64,000 bases of DNA from Bacteroidota bacterium (lineage in GTDB: Bacteria; Bacteroidota; Bacteroidia; Bacteroidales; Porphyromonadaceae), in contig JAEWDZ010000004.1 of NCBI GenBank assembly GCA_023389855.1, forward strand, positions 186,001 through 250,000, read 5' to 3'. Of the stretch, positions 40,551-50,419 are shown piece after piece. How positions within the stretch are numbered: position 1 is the stretch's first letter; each line of letters starts with the position of its first letter. A program made the position numbers and the translations under genes. The notes under the pieces were generated by a model that saw nothing but the letters and a program-made list of their open reading frames with translations, ran no database searches and was not told where the DNA came from.

Positions 40551-41828
40551 ATGAAACCAATTCTTATAAAAGATACGATTGTCGGCAACACACCCAAAGA
40601 TATCCTTATCGAAGGAAGTAGGATAAAATGTATTGCCGACAGCATTCCCGCCACAGATGAATATGAATTGATAGATGGCACAAATACATTTGCCGTGCCA
40701 GGCATGGCTAATCTTCATACTCATGCAGCCATGACCCTATTTCGAGGATACGGAGACGATCTCCCTCTTCAGACATGGTTAAACGATTATATATGGCCCG
40801 TAGAAGCCCATATGACAGAAGAAGATGTGTATTGGGGAGCTAAGCTGGCGTGCTTAGAAATGATCCGTACGGGGACCACCTGCTTTTTGGATATGTATAG
40901 TTTTCCTTTGGCTACTGCACAAGCGGTGGAAGATACTGGTATGCGAGCTGTTGTCAGTTATACCTTATTTGACAGAGGCGATGAACAAAGAGCAAAGGAA
41001 GATCGAGAGAATTGCTATCGCTACCTCAAAGAATTTGAACAATTCAGCGACCGCGTCACCTACTCTATTGGCCCCCATGCTATCTATACCGTAAGCGGGA
41101 AACAACTTCGATTTTGCAGAGATTTTGCTGATGAAACAGGCGTAATAGTACACTTACACCTATCTGAAACACAAATAGAAATCGATGATGCTATCAAGCT
41201 TTATGGCGATAGGCCCACTGTGTATTTACAGAAAATTGGAGCCATAAGCGATAGGTTTGTATTGGCCCACGCACTACATCTCAACGATGAGGAGTTAGAT
41301 ATTATTGCCAACAGTGGGGCTGCTTGCGTACATAACCCAGCAAGCAATATGAAATTGGCTAGTGGTATAGGCTTTCGTTTCGATGACATGTTGCAACGAA
41401 ACATCCCTGTAGGAATAGGTACCGACGGCTGCTCATCAAGCAACAATTTGGATATGTTTATAGCAATGCGCTTAGCAGCTCTACTAGGGAAAGCCTCTTT
41501 TTTATTACCTACGGCTAATAAAGCTACAGATATCTATAACGCTGCGACTTGTAATGGATATAAGATCCTTGGTATTGATGGAGGAGCACTCGGAGAGGGA
41601 GCTTTAGCAGATCTGTGCCTACTTAAATCCAATACTCCGATAATGGTTCCATGTCACAATCTCACAAGTAACCTTGTTTATTCTGCCGATGGCTCTACCG
41701 TAGACACAACCATAGTTAATGGTAAGGTACTCATGTTGCATGGAAAAATAGAAGGCGAAGAAGAAGTCATCAGTAAATCAGCTGAAAGGGCATATCGCCT
41801 TATTCACGAACATGGCGTCAAAAAGTAA
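40551..41828 (+). CDS. mtaD: S-adenosylhomocysteine/5-methylthioadenosine deaminase-type amidohydrolase
   Basis: A 425-residue amidohydrolase. Zinc motif NLHTHAAMTLFRGYGDDLPL (about 54-73), GPHAIYTV, VHLHLSETQIEID and the metal Asp in GIGTDGCSSSNN. This matches the MtaD/SAH deaminase group, which deaminates adenosine derivatives made from S-adenosylmethionine. It lies next to a purine nucleoside phosphorylase, supporting a role in purine salvage. Exact substrate is inferred. Confidence 0.85.
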   Translation: MKPILIKDTIVGNTPKDILIEGSRIKCIADSIPATDEYELIDGTNTFAVPGMANLHTHAAMTLFRGYGDDLPLQTWLNDYIWPVEAHMTEEDVYWGAKLACLEMIRTGTTCFLDMYSFPLATAQAVEDTGMRAVVSYTLFDRGDEQRAKEDRENCYRYLKEFEQFSDRVTYSIGPHAIYTVSGKQLRFCRDFADETGVIVHLHLSETQIEIDDAIKLYGDRPTVYLQKIGAISDRFVLAHALHLNDEELDIIANSGAACVHNPASNMKLASGIGFRFDDMLQRNIPVGIGTDGCSSSNNLDMFIAMRLAALLGKASFLLPTANKATDIYNAATCNGYKILGIDGGALGEGALADLCLLKSNTPIMVPCHNLTSNLVYSADGSTVDTTIVNGKVLMLHGKIEGEEEVISKSAERAYRLIHEHGVKK

Positions 41829-41853
41829 ATTTGAAGATAAAGAATTTTCCGTT

Positions 41854-42672
41854 ATGATTGAATTACATAAATATCAAGAGGCAGCCGACTATATACGTTC
41901 GAAGATGCCGTTTTCCGCAAAAATAGGTATTGTCTTAGGAAGCGGACTCGGCGAGCTAGCCAATAAGATCGAAAAACCAGTTACTATACCCTACCACGAT
42001 ATTCCTCATTTTGCCACATCAACAGCCATCGGTCATAAAGGTAATTTTATCATTGGTACTATTGCCAACGTACCGGTAGTTGCTATGCAGGGGCGTTTTC
42101 ATTATTATGAAGGTTATCCCATGGAAGTAGTGACCTTTCCTATTCGAGTAATGAAACTTATCGGTATAGAAACGCTCTTTGTGAGCAATGCTGCTGGAGG
42201 TGTAAACCCCGATTTTCGCATTGGCGATCTTATGATCATTCGTGATCACATCAATATGTTGCCTAATCCGTTGATTGGCCCCAACAACGAACATTTTGGC
42301 GTGCGTTTTCCTGATATGACGAGAGCATATGATCGTGATCTTATAACATTAGCAGAAAAAGTGGCTCAAGAAGAAAATATTACGCTGAAAAAAGGGGTAT
42401 ATGTAGGACTCACAGGACCAAGCTATGAGACACCTTCTGAATATAAATTTTTCAGTCTTGGAGGAGGAGACGCCATCGGTATGAGCACCGTTCCCGAAGT
42501 TATTGTGGCACGTCATGCTGGCATCAGAGTATTTGGGATTTCAGTGATTACCAATGAAGGGTGGCACTATGAAGGGGACTATACCAACGATGGTGAGGAT
42601 GTGATCAAACAAGCTAATGCAGCTGGAGAAAAAATGGCTCGGCTATTTATGGGAATACTTAAAAATATCTGA
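41854..42672 (+). CDS. punA: Purine nucleoside phosphorylase
   Basis: From the ATG at 41854 the product is 272 residues. A frame from 41812 overlaps the deaminase. Family motifs are VLGSGLGELA (phosphate loop), IGHKGNFIIG, QGRFHYYEGY, FVSNAAGGVN, and the base-binding region TGPSYETPSE and VITNEGWHYEG. It splits inosine and guanosine to base and ribose-1-phosphate. Confidence 0.95.
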   Translation: MIELHKYQEAADYIRSKMPFSAKIGIVLGSGLGELANKIEKPVTIPYHDIPHFATSTAIGHKGNFIIGTIANVPVVAMQGRFHYYEGYPMEVVTFPIRVMKLIGIETLFVSNAAGGVNPDFRIGDLMIIRDHINMLPNPLIGPNNEHFGVRFPDMTRAYDRDLITLAEKVAQEENITLKKGVYVGLTGPSYETPSEYKFFSLGGGDAIGMSTVPEVIVARHAGIRVFGISVITNEGWHYEGDYTNDGEDVIKQANAAGEKMARLFMGILKNI

Positions 42673-42744
42673 TGGTATTTCGAGAGTTATTCCTAGAAGT
42701 AGTATTTATCACTCCTTTTCTTTCAAATAAACCCTGGAAAAGAT

Positions 42745-42775
42745 TTGGTTATTTAGTAAAAAAATTGTACCTTTG
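42745..42775 (+). promoter_or_regulatory. rpsO promoter and leader
   Basis: TTG at 42745-42747, 20 bases, TACCTTTG at 42768-42775. The resulting leader of about 65 bases contains short inverted blocks (CTGCCGAGC, GCAGAGGCAG). S15 often controls its own translation by binding its leader, and this one is long enough for that. Confidence 0.75.
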
Positions 42776-42849
42776 CAGTCGATTTGATCTGCCGAGCTGT
42801 AATGGAAAGCAGAGGCAGTACCGTATAAACAATTTAAAGTAACGAAACT

Positions 42850-43119
42850 ATGTACTTAGATTCCACCAAAAAGAAAGAAATCTTTGCCGAACACGGAAAA
42901 AACGCAGAAGATACAGGTAGCGTAGAAAGCCAAGTAGCTCTCTTCACCTATCGTATAGCTCATCTTACAGAGCACCTTCGCCAAAACAAGAAAGACTTCA
43001 ATACCGAACGTTCTATGAAAATGCTGGTAGGTAAGCGTCGTCGCTTGTTAGACTACCTCGCTAAGAAAGATATTGAACGTTATCGTGCTCTAATAGCAAA
43101 ACTCGGCATCCGTCGTTAA
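42850..43119 (+). CDS. rpsO: 30S ribosomal protein S15
   Basis: An 89-residue protein of normal S15 length, with conserved NAEDTGSVESQVALFTYRI, KKDFNTERSMKMLVGKRRRL and LDYLAKKDIERY. It binds 16S rRNA early in 30S assembly. Single-gene transcript with its own promoter and terminator. Confidence 0.97.
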   Translation: MYLDSTKKKEIFAEHGKNAEDTGSVESQVALFTYRIAHLTEHLRQNKKDFNTERSMKMLVGKRRRLLDYLAKKDIERYRALIAKLGIRR

Positions 43120-43147
43120 TTAGCACATAACGATCTTAAAGCATAAA

Positions 43148-43185
43148 GGAGCTTGGACCTTCAATAGGTAGAAGCTCCTTTTTTT
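43148..43185 (+). terminator. rpsO terminator
   Basis: GGAGCTT (43148-43154) pairs with AAGCTCC (43172-43178), followed by seven T residues. Confidence 0.85.
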
Positions 43186-43535
43186 GTAGATGGGTGCTTA
43201 CATTGCATCCGATAAGAGATAGCTAGCAACGTGCTGATTATGGCTGATACTAGGAGAAAATAATACGGACGAAATCGATAGTATTTTACTTTTGTATAAT
43301 TTTGGGGCTGTTTGTTGTCGTAGGTTGATCTTTCCAGAGTAAAACACGTAGCTACAAAGAAAAAGCCTTAGCTTCTCCAAGAATAAAACAAGATAATAAA
43401 AAATATTTGTTAGCATCTGTTTCTTTATTCCAATCACTATTTAGTACGACAAAGCGGCGGAACTATAGTATTATTCCGCCGCATTTATTTAATCAGGCAA
43501 ATCCTGAATAAGAAAGTAGAATAGATTCGTCTGAT
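43186..43535. other. Intergenic gap rpsO to 5'-nucleotidase with a strong hairpin
   Basis: These 350 bases separate convergent genes. A 9-bp perfect stem GCGGCGGAA (43454-43462) / TTCCGCCGC (43474-43482) is the likely terminator for the 5'-nucleotidase on the minus strand and may stop plus-strand transcripts too. The 79-codon minus-strand frame here looks random. Nothing else is supported. Confidence 0.6.
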
Positions 43536-45041
43536 TTACTTTTTCGTGATCACTTCACGCTTTACACCGCGATAGTCTGGAAGTTTTTTTCCTTCTTTCA
43601 TCAGGGTTTCAAAGAATCGCAACATCGACTCTGCTGTTGTATAGTCATGTATTTGACCTTCTTTTTGACAATGCTTAAAGGAGTAAGCACTATCAATATA
43701 ACTACTATATGCCACTTTGTAGAATTTATTTTCATCCAACTTGTCACCCTTATCGGTCAAGATCTCTACATTAGAAACATTTCCTTTACTATCAACACAA
43801 GCAGACACTCTCAGGCCTCCTAATAAAGTTGGTCCTAAATCAGAATCGATATGCCATGATTCTTGCAGAAACTGGCGGATCTCTTTTGGAGCCATCATGC
43901 GAGTGACCATAGCATTTCCAAATGGATCTAACGTGAGAATATCTACTTTTTTCACCTCACCTGCTGGCAGTGTATTGATGCGCACACTTCCAGGATTGAC
44001 AAAAGCAAAATCGGATTTTGTTTCATTCAGATAACTATCGGCCATCAGGTATCCAAGCTGTTGGAACTCTTCGAAAGGAGCTGATGCGATAGCAACAACT
44101 TTATTGTATTCGGGATTGTCATAAAAACGATCAACCATATGAGCTAAATATTGATTCTTTTCGCCATGATCGTTATTTATCTCAAGAGTTTTGGTTTGTA
44201 CAGATATTTTATTCTGTTCATCAAAAACCATGAAAGACAAAGCACAATATCTCAACTTATTTTGACTTTGGGTAATAGGAATATTATTACATGTAAGTCC
44301 GTTCTCTATCAAAGTATGAGAGTGACCTCCTATCACGAAATCTATCCATGGCTGTTGTGTAACAAGTATCTTATCCGTTTCCAAGCCTAAGTGTGTTAAT
44401 GCAACTACGGCATCGGCACTATCTTTGAGTGTCTTATAATTGCCAGCTATAGAGAGAGCGTCTTCAAAGGCTACACCAACGGCATTTTTAGGATGAGTAG
44501 CTGGAAAACCATTGCTACTAGTCTCTATCAAGCCTAAAATAGCAATTTTCTTTCCATTGGCAAAAGTATGAAAGGCATACGGCTTCACTCGAACATCAAA
44601 CTCTTTATCGGGATGCATATTAGCCGACAGGAAGGAGAAATTGGCAAGTCGGGTAAGCAAGCCAAAACCTTTTGGCGTAGCATCAAATTCGTGATTACCG
44701 ACAGCAGAATATGCAAAACGTAACTGATTCATAAGATCAATCATAGGATAGCCTTTAGGCTCATAGTTGTCATTGATAGGGTTACCCGTCTGAATATCAC
44801 CACCACAAACCAGCAATAGATCAGGATAAATTTGACGCAGACTATCGACCATAAAACCGAAGCGTGGGAATTGCTTCAAAGCAGCGTGTGGATCATTTAT
44901 AGATAGAAAAACCACCGTATCTTTCTTTGCTTGTGCCACCTGATCTTTAGAAATATTTCCTGCATTAAGGGCATTTATACCAAAGAACATAAAGAGGCAA
45001 AAAAGCAACAAACTCAATTTGTTGTGAATCGAAAAACTCAT
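43536..45041 (-). CDS. Secreted 5'-nucleotidase/metallophosphatase (UshA-like)
   Basis: A 501-residue protein with a signal peptide (NKLSLLLFCLFMFFGINALN). The calcineurin-like metallophosphatase part carries SINDPHAALKQFPRFG, VCGGDIQTG, GNHEFDATPKGFG and GGHSHTLIENG. The C-terminal 5'-nucleotidase domain (about 300-490) includes FVNPGSVR, ILTLDPFGN and VAYSSYID. It hydrolyses extracellular or periplasmic nucleotides, feeding the salvage enzymes encoded nearby. Single gene on the minus strand. Confidence 0.9.
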   Translation of the reverse strand: MSFSIHNKLSLLLFCLFMFFGINALNAGNISKDQVAQAKKDTVVFLSINDPHAALKQFPRFGFMVDSLRQIYPDLLLVCGGDIQTGNPINDNYEPKGYPMIDLMNQLRFAYSAVGNHEFDATPKGFGLLTRLANFSFLSANMHPDKEFDVRVKPYAFHTFANGKKIAILGLIETSSNGFPATHPKNAVGVAFEDALSIAGNYKTLKDSADAVVALTHLGLETDKILVTQQPWIDFVIGGHSHTLIENGLTCNNIPITQSQNKLRYCALSFMVFDEQNKISVQTKTLEINNDHGEKNQYLAHMVDRFYDNPEYNKVVAIASAPFEEFQQLGYLMADSYLNETKSDFAFVNPGSVRINTLPAGEVKKVDILTLDPFGNAMVTRMMAPKEIRQFLQESWHIDSDLGPTLLGGLRVSACVDSKGNVSNVEILTDKGDKLDENKFYKVAYSSYIDSAYSFKHCQKEGQIHDYTTAESMLRFFETLMKEGKKLPDYRGVKREVITKK

Positions 45042-45141
45042 AAAACGTTATATCTTAGTGTCATTAAAATCTCTGTTATCTCGTGGCTGCCCAATAGTGA
45101 ATATTTTCAGGCGTAAAAACGGTTCTATTCTCATTTTTCTC

Positions 45142-45172
45142 TTGCAAGGTTACGCATTATTTATTATCTTTG
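45142..45172 (+). promoter_or_regulatory. Promoter before the HSDR_N-like gene
   Basis: TTG at 45142-45144, 20 bases, TATCTTTG at 45165-45172. Transcription should start near 45179, which rules out the TTG codon at 45170 as a translation start for the next gene. Confidence 0.8.
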
Positions 45173-45217
45173 CAAAACAATTGGGAGAGAGACATTAATG
45201 TTTCTCCGCTTTTTATT

Positions 45218-45739
45218 TTGAAAGGACTCTATTTTAGATCTCAATCCACGTTAGTCGCATCATCTCTTACTATTTCAGAAAGAGATGGTAAGCCGTATGT
45301 ATACGATGACTTGAGAAAAAAATGGTTGAGACTTACTCCCGAAGAAAGTGTTAGGCAGCGGTTTATCGCATACCTTCGCACATCTCTAGGCTATCCCGAC
45401 TATGCTTTTGCCAACGAGATAGCTGTGCCTAATGCGATACGCAAAGGTCGTACAGACTCCTTGGTATATGGTATTGGTGGCAAACCCTGGATGATTATCG
45501 AATTCAAAGCTGAACATATCGTCCTCACCGAAAAAGATTGGCAGCAATTGCTTTCGTATAATTTATACCACAAAGTAAGTTTTTTATGCTTGACTAATGG
45601 GGTAAAACTGATCGCATGCCGTATCGATATTCTTAATGGAAAGAATACTTTTCTGAAGGAAATACCTAGTTATCAAGAGTTGAGAGCCTATTATGAGCAA
45701 AATAAAAAAAGTGGATCGATTGTTTCACCAATGCACTAA
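45218..45739 (+). CDS. Type I restriction HsdR N-terminal domain protein (stand-alone)
   Basis: The family-like sequence begins near LYFRSQSTLVASSL and continues RDGKPYVYDDLRKKWLRLTP, then RTDSLVYGIGGKPWMIIEFK, a PD-(D/E)XK-like core typical of HSDR_N proteins. About 173 residues from a TTG at 45218; no ATG is available in frame. It lacks the helicase of HsdR, as is normal for this stand-alone Bacteroidales protein. Possible nuclease; the role is not known. The reading frame is clear, but the start is not. Confidence 0.75.
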   Translation: MKGLYFRSQSTLVASSLTISERDGKPYVYDDLRKKWLRLTPEESVRQRFIAYLRTSLGYPDYAFANEIAVPNAIRKGRTDSLVYGIGGKPWMIIEFKAEHIVLTEKDWQQLLSYNLYHKVSFLCLTNGVKLIACRIDILNGKNTFLKEIPSYQELRAYYEQNKKSGSIVSPMH

Positions 45740-45766
45740 TTCATTCGTTTTTGTTACCGATAAAAT

Positions 45767-46693
45767 ATGTTTTTTTTAGAAACACATAATGTAGTCAAAA
45801 GATATAGTAATCATCTCGCATTAGATCACGTATCAATTGCTGTAAGAGAAGGAACTGTTTTTGGGTTATTAGGCCCCAACGGAGCAGGTAAAACGACCCT
45901 TATCCGTATTATCAATCGTATCACAGCACCCGATGAAGGCACTGTATTAATACGAAACCACCCTTTCACACCAAAAGATGTAGCACGCATAGGCTATCTG
46001 CCCGAAGAAAGAGGACTCTACCGTAAAATGAAAGTCGGTGAGCATGCTATCTATTTGGCTCAACTGAAAGGGATCGACAAAAAAACTGCAAAGCAACGCC
46101 TGGCTCAATGGTTCGAAAAACTAGAAATCATGAGTTGGTGGAACAAAAAAGTCGAGGAACTCAGCAAGGGAATGCAACAGAAAGTGCAGTTCATATGCAC
46201 TGTTATTCATGATCCCGATTTACTTATTTTTGACGAACCTTTCAGTGGTTTTGATCCAGTGAACGCAGAACTATTAAAGCGTGAAATACTAACGTTGAAG
46301 TCTTTGGGAAAGACCATTATTTTCTCTACTCATAATATGCAATCGGTAGAAGAAATTTGCGATGATATAGCACTCATAAATTCTAGTAAAGTTGCCTTAA
46401 GTGGACAAATAGACGAAGTACGTCGCAAATTTGACGAGGGCAAAGTATCGCTGGAATTTCGAATAGAGACCCCAATGGATAGCCTAGAGTCTGCAAAACT
46501 ACAAATCTTGGAAAGTCATTTTGCCAATGGCATTCAAAAAATCACAATCGTAAAGGAGAAAAACCAAAAAAACAGAGAAATTCCGCTTCTTCTCCCCGAA
46601 CGTGCTCACCTTCTTTCCTTACACGAAGAAATTCCCTCAATGAATGATATTTTCATTGCGACAGTAAAAAATAAAGCAAAAGAAATGAACTGA
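45767..46693 (+). CDS. ABC transporter ATP-binding protein (NatA type)
   Basis: A 308-residue ATPase: Walker A GPNGAGKTT (about 35-43), signature ELSKGMQQKVQF, Walker B LLIFDEPFSGFDP, H-loop IIFSTHN. The C-terminal 80 residues form the extra domain seen in Na+/drug exporters of the NatA type. It pairs with the permease encoded 6 bases downstream. Confidence 0.9.
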   Translation: MFFLETHNVVKRYSNHLALDHVSIAVREGTVFGLLGPNGAGKTTLIRIINRITAPDEGTVLIRNHPFTPKDVARIGYLPEERGLYRKMKVGEHAIYLAQLKGIDKKTAKQRLAQWFEKLEIMSWWNKKVEELSKGMQQKVQFICTVIHDPDLLIFDEPFSGFDPVNAELLKREILTLKSLGKTIIFSTHNMQSVEEICDDIALINSSKVALSGQIDEVRRKFDEGKVSLEFRIETPMDSLESAKLQILESHFANGIQKITIVKEKNQKNREIPLLLPERAHLLSLHEEIPSMNDIFIATVKNKAKEMN

Positions 46694-46698
46694 TTGTT

Positions 46699-48051
46699 AT
46701 GAATAAAAGTAATCTATATAAACTAAAGGCAATAATTGCTAGGGAATTTTTCGTCAAAGTTCGTAACAAAGGCTTTCTGATAGGCACGCTACTCGTACCT
46801 ATCGGCATGATAGTGATTGTAGCGTTTGTTCTTTGGATAGCAATTACCCAAATCGGTAAAGAAAAAATTGCCGTTATAGATCCTACTCACGAATACCTCT
46901 CTTTATTTGAAGATACACAAAGCTATCAGTTCGTGTCAACAACAAAGACACTAGAGGATTTCAAAAAAGAAGGGGAAGAAAACGATGAACAGGTAACGGC
47001 CATTCTTAACATAAAAGGAGATCTTCTCCAGAATCCTAAAGCTATAGAATTATATAGCTATAAGACGGCCTCTCCAGATCTATCGAAATTTATTGAGAGC
47101 AAACTATCGACCTATCTTACCAACAAAAAACTAGAGCATAGCGGTGTAGATAATATCCAGCAAATCATCAATGATTCGCGTGTCACGATCTCCTTGAGTG
47201 CGACCTCATACAAACTCGAGAAAAGCGGAGACATCAAGCATTCTAGTGGTTCTACGGCTGGCATGATCGGCTATGGGCTTTCAATGTTTAGCTTTTTCTT
47301 TATTTCATTTTTTGGTATGATGGTAATGAATGCCGTAATGGAAGAAAAGAAAAGCCGCATAATGGAAGTAATGGTTTCAAGTATTAAACCTTTCTATTTG
47401 ATGCTAGGGAAAATCATTGGCACCGCCTTAGTGGGAGTATTGCAGATCGCTATATGGGTAGTTTTTGCATTTATCCTTTATTTCATTGCTTCAGTTATTT
47501 CTTTTGGTGCTATCGTAAGTGTAAACGCCCTTACTGATCTATCGCAAATGAATGTAGGAGGACTGATGGCTAATATGGATGCCGACAACATTCGGAACAT
47601 CCAAGAAATAGCTTCCGTTCTTGCAGACATTCATTGGATCAATCTTATCTTCATGACCGTCGTATATTTTGTCGGTGGATATATGTTATATGCATCTCTT
47701 TTTGCTGCTGTCGGATCAGCGTTTACAGAGCAAGAAGAGGGAAATATGCTTATCACGCCTATCATGCTAATATTATCTATAGCATTTTATGGTGGTATTG
47801 CTAGTATACGTAATCCAGAGGGGCCTGTAGCCGTATGGCTTTCCATGATTCCCTTTACATCCCCCGTTAATATGCTTGTTCGAATACCCTACGGTGTACC
47901 TATTTGGCAGCAGATAATCAGCGTGTTGCTGTTATTTATCACGGTATTGCTGACGATCTGGTTGGCAGCTAAAATCTATCGCGTGGGCATCCTTATGCAT
48001 GGTAAAAAGCCCTCGATCAAAGAAATTGCCCGATGGATATCATACAGATAA
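46699..48051 (+). CDS. ABC-2 type permease (NatB-like)
   Basis: A 450-residue membrane protein with an N-terminal transmembrane segment (FLIGTLLVPIGMIVIVAFVL), a large extracytoplasmic domain (about 55-175) and five to six C-terminal helices, the layout of NatB/ABC-2 permeases (MNAVMEEKKSRIMEVMVSS). With the ATPase upstream it forms an exporter; the substrate (Na+ or a drug) is inferred from family resemblance. Confidence 0.88.
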   Translation: MNKSNLYKLKAIIAREFFVKVRNKGFLIGTLLVPIGMIVIVAFVLWIAITQIGKEKIAVIDPTHEYLSLFEDTQSYQFVSTTKTLEDFKKEGEENDEQVTAILNIKGDLLQNPKAIELYSYKTASPDLSKFIESKLSTYLTNKKLEHSGVDNIQQIINDSRVTISLSATSYKLEKSGDIKHSSGSTAGMIGYGLSMFSFFFISFFGMMVMNAVMEEKKSRIMEVMVSSIKPFYLMLGKIIGTALVGVLQIAIWVVFAFILYFIASVISFGAIVSVNALTDLSQMNVGGLMANMDADNIRNIQEIASVLADIHWINLIFMTVVYFVGGYMLYASLFAAVGSAFTEQEEGNMLITPIMLILSIAFYGGIASIRNPEGPVAVWLSMIPFTSPVNMLVRIPYGVPIWQQIISVLLLFITVLLTIWLAAKIYRVGILMHGKKPSIKEIARWISYR

Positions 48052-48095
48052 CTAGAGACATCCAAAGAATAAAAAACTCTATACATAACGATATT

Positions 48096-48632
48096 ATGAA
48101 AGATATAACGATTAGCGGTCGTCGCTTTGTGCCCTACATCACATCTGAAGAGTTAGACAAAGCGACCCTTCGTATAGCTCGTGATATAAAAAAAGATCTC
48201 GGTGATCAAAATCCCCTTTTTGTATGTATCATGAACGGAGCATTTATGTTTGCAGCAGAGTTGCTTCGAGCAATTGATGCCAACTTCGAAGTGGAGTTTG
48301 CCCGATATTCTTCGTATAGCGGTATTGCGTCTACCTTTGAATTGAAAGAAATCATGCCTCTGAAGGTACCTGTCGAAGGTAGGACACTCATCATCGTAGA
48401 GGATCTCATCGATACAGGCTTCACCATGTACAACCTTAAGCAGAAGTATTTAGCGGAAGGAGCAAAAGATGTATTCATCGTCTCCATGTTGTTAAAAAAA
48501 GAGGCATTGATAAAAGAAGTGACTGTCGACTATGTAGGTATAGAGATTGAAAATAAATTTATCGTTGGCCATGGCTTAGATGCCGATGGACACGGTAGAA
48601 TGTTAAAGGATATCTATCAATTGGCAGACTAA
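48096..48632 (+). CDS. hpt: Hypoxanthine phosphoribosyltransferase
   Basis: From the ATG at 48096 the product is 178 residues; a start at 48033 would overlap the permease. The PRPP-binding motif is TLIIVEDLIDTGFTM (about 110-125). The N-terminal loop SGRRFVPYITSEEL and the VDYVGIEIENKFIVGHGLD end match HPRT. It converts hypoxanthine and guanine to IMP and GMP, linking with punA in purine salvage. Confidence 0.93.
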   Translation: MKDITISGRRFVPYITSEELDKATLRIARDIKKDLGDQNPLFVCIMNGAFMFAAELLRAIDANFEVEFARYSSYSGIASTFELKEIMPLKVPVEGRTLIIVEDLIDTGFTMYNLKQKYLAEGAKDVFIVSMLLKKEALIKEVTVDYVGIEIENKFIVGHGLDADGHGRMLKDIYQLAD

Positions 48633-48648
48633 ATAACCTTTTCATATT

Positions 48649-49221
48649 ATGAACAATATCATCTTATTTGGCCCGCCGGGAAGTGGCAAAGGAACACAAG
48701 GAAAGGTACTGGCTGAAAAGCATGGGCTAAAAGTAATCTCTACCGGCGAGATATTACGAGAAGAAATACGACAAACTACCGATCTTGGGAAAATCGCCAA
48801 GACGTACATGGATCATGGCAACCTTGTACCCGATAATATTATCATAGATATAATTGAAGAGATTGTCATTACCCATAATCAGGAAAAAGGTCTTCTTTTC
48901 GACGGTTTTCCTCGAACTATCACTCAAGCAAAAGCATTAGACACCATGCTGCAGAAGCATGGAAGCAGAGTAGATGCTCTGCTCGAACTTGCCGTACCGG
49001 ACATTGAACTTGTACAACGTCTTCTCAAACGGAAAGAGATTGAAGGACGCACGGACGACAATCTGGAAAGTATACACAATAGACTTAAGGTATACCACCA
49101 ACAAACCAAACCTATCATAGAGCATTACCATCTATTAGGGGTTCATCACTGTATAGATGGAGTAGGACTTATCGACGATATTGCACTCCGATTAAATAAT
49201 GTGGTAGGGCGCATTATATAA
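48649..49221 (+). CDS. adk: Adenylate kinase
   Basis: A 190-residue kinase with P-loop FGPPGSGKGTQG, the AMP-binding ISTGEILREE and DGFPRTITQA, and a short lid (KRKEIEGRTDDNLESIHNR). It interconverts ATP+AMP and 2 ADP. It follows hpt by 16 bases and precedes obgE. Confidence 0.96.
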   Translation: MNNIILFGPPGSGKGTQGKVLAEKHGLKVISTGEILREEIRQTTDLGKIAKTYMDHGNLVPDNIIIDIIEEIVITHNQEKGLLFDGFPRTITQAKALDTMLQKHGSRVDALLELAVPDIELVQRLLKRKEIEGRTDDNLESIHNRLKVYHQQTKPIIEHYHLLGVHHCIDGVGLIDDIALRLNNVVGRII

Positions 49222-49261
49222 AATATCTGATTGATAATAGATTAAATTGCAGAGATCTCTC

Positions 49262-50419
49262 GTGGGTAACGAAACAAATTTTGTAGACTATGTAAAAATA
49301 ACCTGTCGTAGTGGAAAAGGTGGTAATGGCATAGTACACTTTCGACGCGAAAAATATATCCCCAAAGGAGGCCCCGATGGAGGTGATGGAGGAAAAGGTG
49401 GTAGTATATGGGTACGAGGTAATAGAAACTACTGGACACTTCTTCATCTAAGATACAACCGTCATATTTTTGCAAAAAATGGAGAAGCTGGAGGAGGAGC
49501 TCTGAAAACAGGTTCTTCGGCGGAAGATATTATCATCGACGTACCCGTTGGTACCACTATATACGATGCCCAAACTGGTGAGTATGTTTTAGACGTTACC
49601 TCCGATGGTGAAAAAAAATTACTTCTAAAGGGTGGTAAAGGCGGAAAAGGAAATACTCACTTCAAGAGTGCCACTAATCAAGCGCCACGTATAGCCACTA
49701 AAGGAGAAGAAGCAGAAGAGAAAGAATTTATTTTTCAGCTTAAAACGCTTGCGGATGTTGGCTTAGTAGGCTTTCCCAATGCGGGCAAGTCTACCCTACT
49801 CTCGGTTGTCAGTGCAGCCAAACCTAAAATCGCTAACTATCCTTTCACCACATTAGTTCCATCTGTAGGCATTGTTGGGTACCACGACAATAAATCCTTT
49901 GTAATGGCCGATATACCTGGCATTATCGAGGGAGCATCAGAAGGAAAAGGTCTTGGATTACGTTTTTTACGACACATAGAGAGGAATTCCCTCCTACTCT
50001 ATTTGATCCCAGTAGATAGTGATGATATAGCAAAAGATTTTCGTATTTTGCGTAATGAACTCGAGCAATATAATGAAGCTCTCAATAATAAACGCATTGT
50101 ACTGGCCATTACAAAAATCGATCTTGTAGACAGCGAATTTATTGAATGGCGAAAAAAAGAACTTCCAAAAGATATCCCAACCTATTTTATTTCAGCAGTT
50201 ACTGGTGAAGGAATAAATGAACTAAAAGAAATTCTGTGGACAGAACTAAACAAAGAACTTCCATACGACAATAATGAAATTGTTCGAGCTAGTATGGGTA
50301 AAGCTCTTATAGAAAATACTTCTGAAGAGACATTTCCTACATTGGAAGAAGAAGAGATGGAATTGCTCGATATCGATTGGGATGATGACATATTAAGCGA
50401 AATAGGGCTAAAGCCATAA
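49262..50419 (+). CDS. obgE: GTPase Obg
   Basis: Best start is GTG at 49262 (385 residues); a TTG at 49247 is possible. There is no ATG before the conserved NFVDYVKITCRSGKGGNG. Residues about 1-155 form the glycine-rich Obg fold (HFRREKYIPKGGPDGGDGGK). The G domain follows, with G1 GFPNAGKSTLL, G3 DIPGIIEGASEGKGLG and G4 TKID. The C-terminus is acidic. It assists 50S assembly and stress control. Confidence 0.93.
   Translation: MGNETNFVDYVKITCRSGKGGNGIVHFRREKYIPKGGPDGGDGGKGGSIWVRGNRNYWTLLHLRYNRHIFAKNGEAGGGALKTGSSAEDIIIDVPVGTTIYDAQTGEYVLDVTSDGEKKLLLKGGKGGKGNTHFKSATNQAPRIATKGEEAEEKEFIFQLKTLADVGLVGFPNAGKSTLLSVVSAAKPKIANYPFTTLVPSVGIVGYHDNKSFVMADIPGIIEGASEGKGLGLRFLRHIERNSLLLYLIPVDSDDIAKDFRILRNELEQYNEALNNKRIVLAITKIDLVDSEFIEWRKKELPKDIPTYFISAVTGEGINELKEILWTELNKELPYDNNEIVRASMGKALIENTSEETFPTLEEEEMELLDIDWDDDILSEIGLKP

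Noticed and set aside
43198..43437. 79-codon minus-strand frame
   Set aside because: No family resemblance, low-complexity, and in a convergent intergenic gap.
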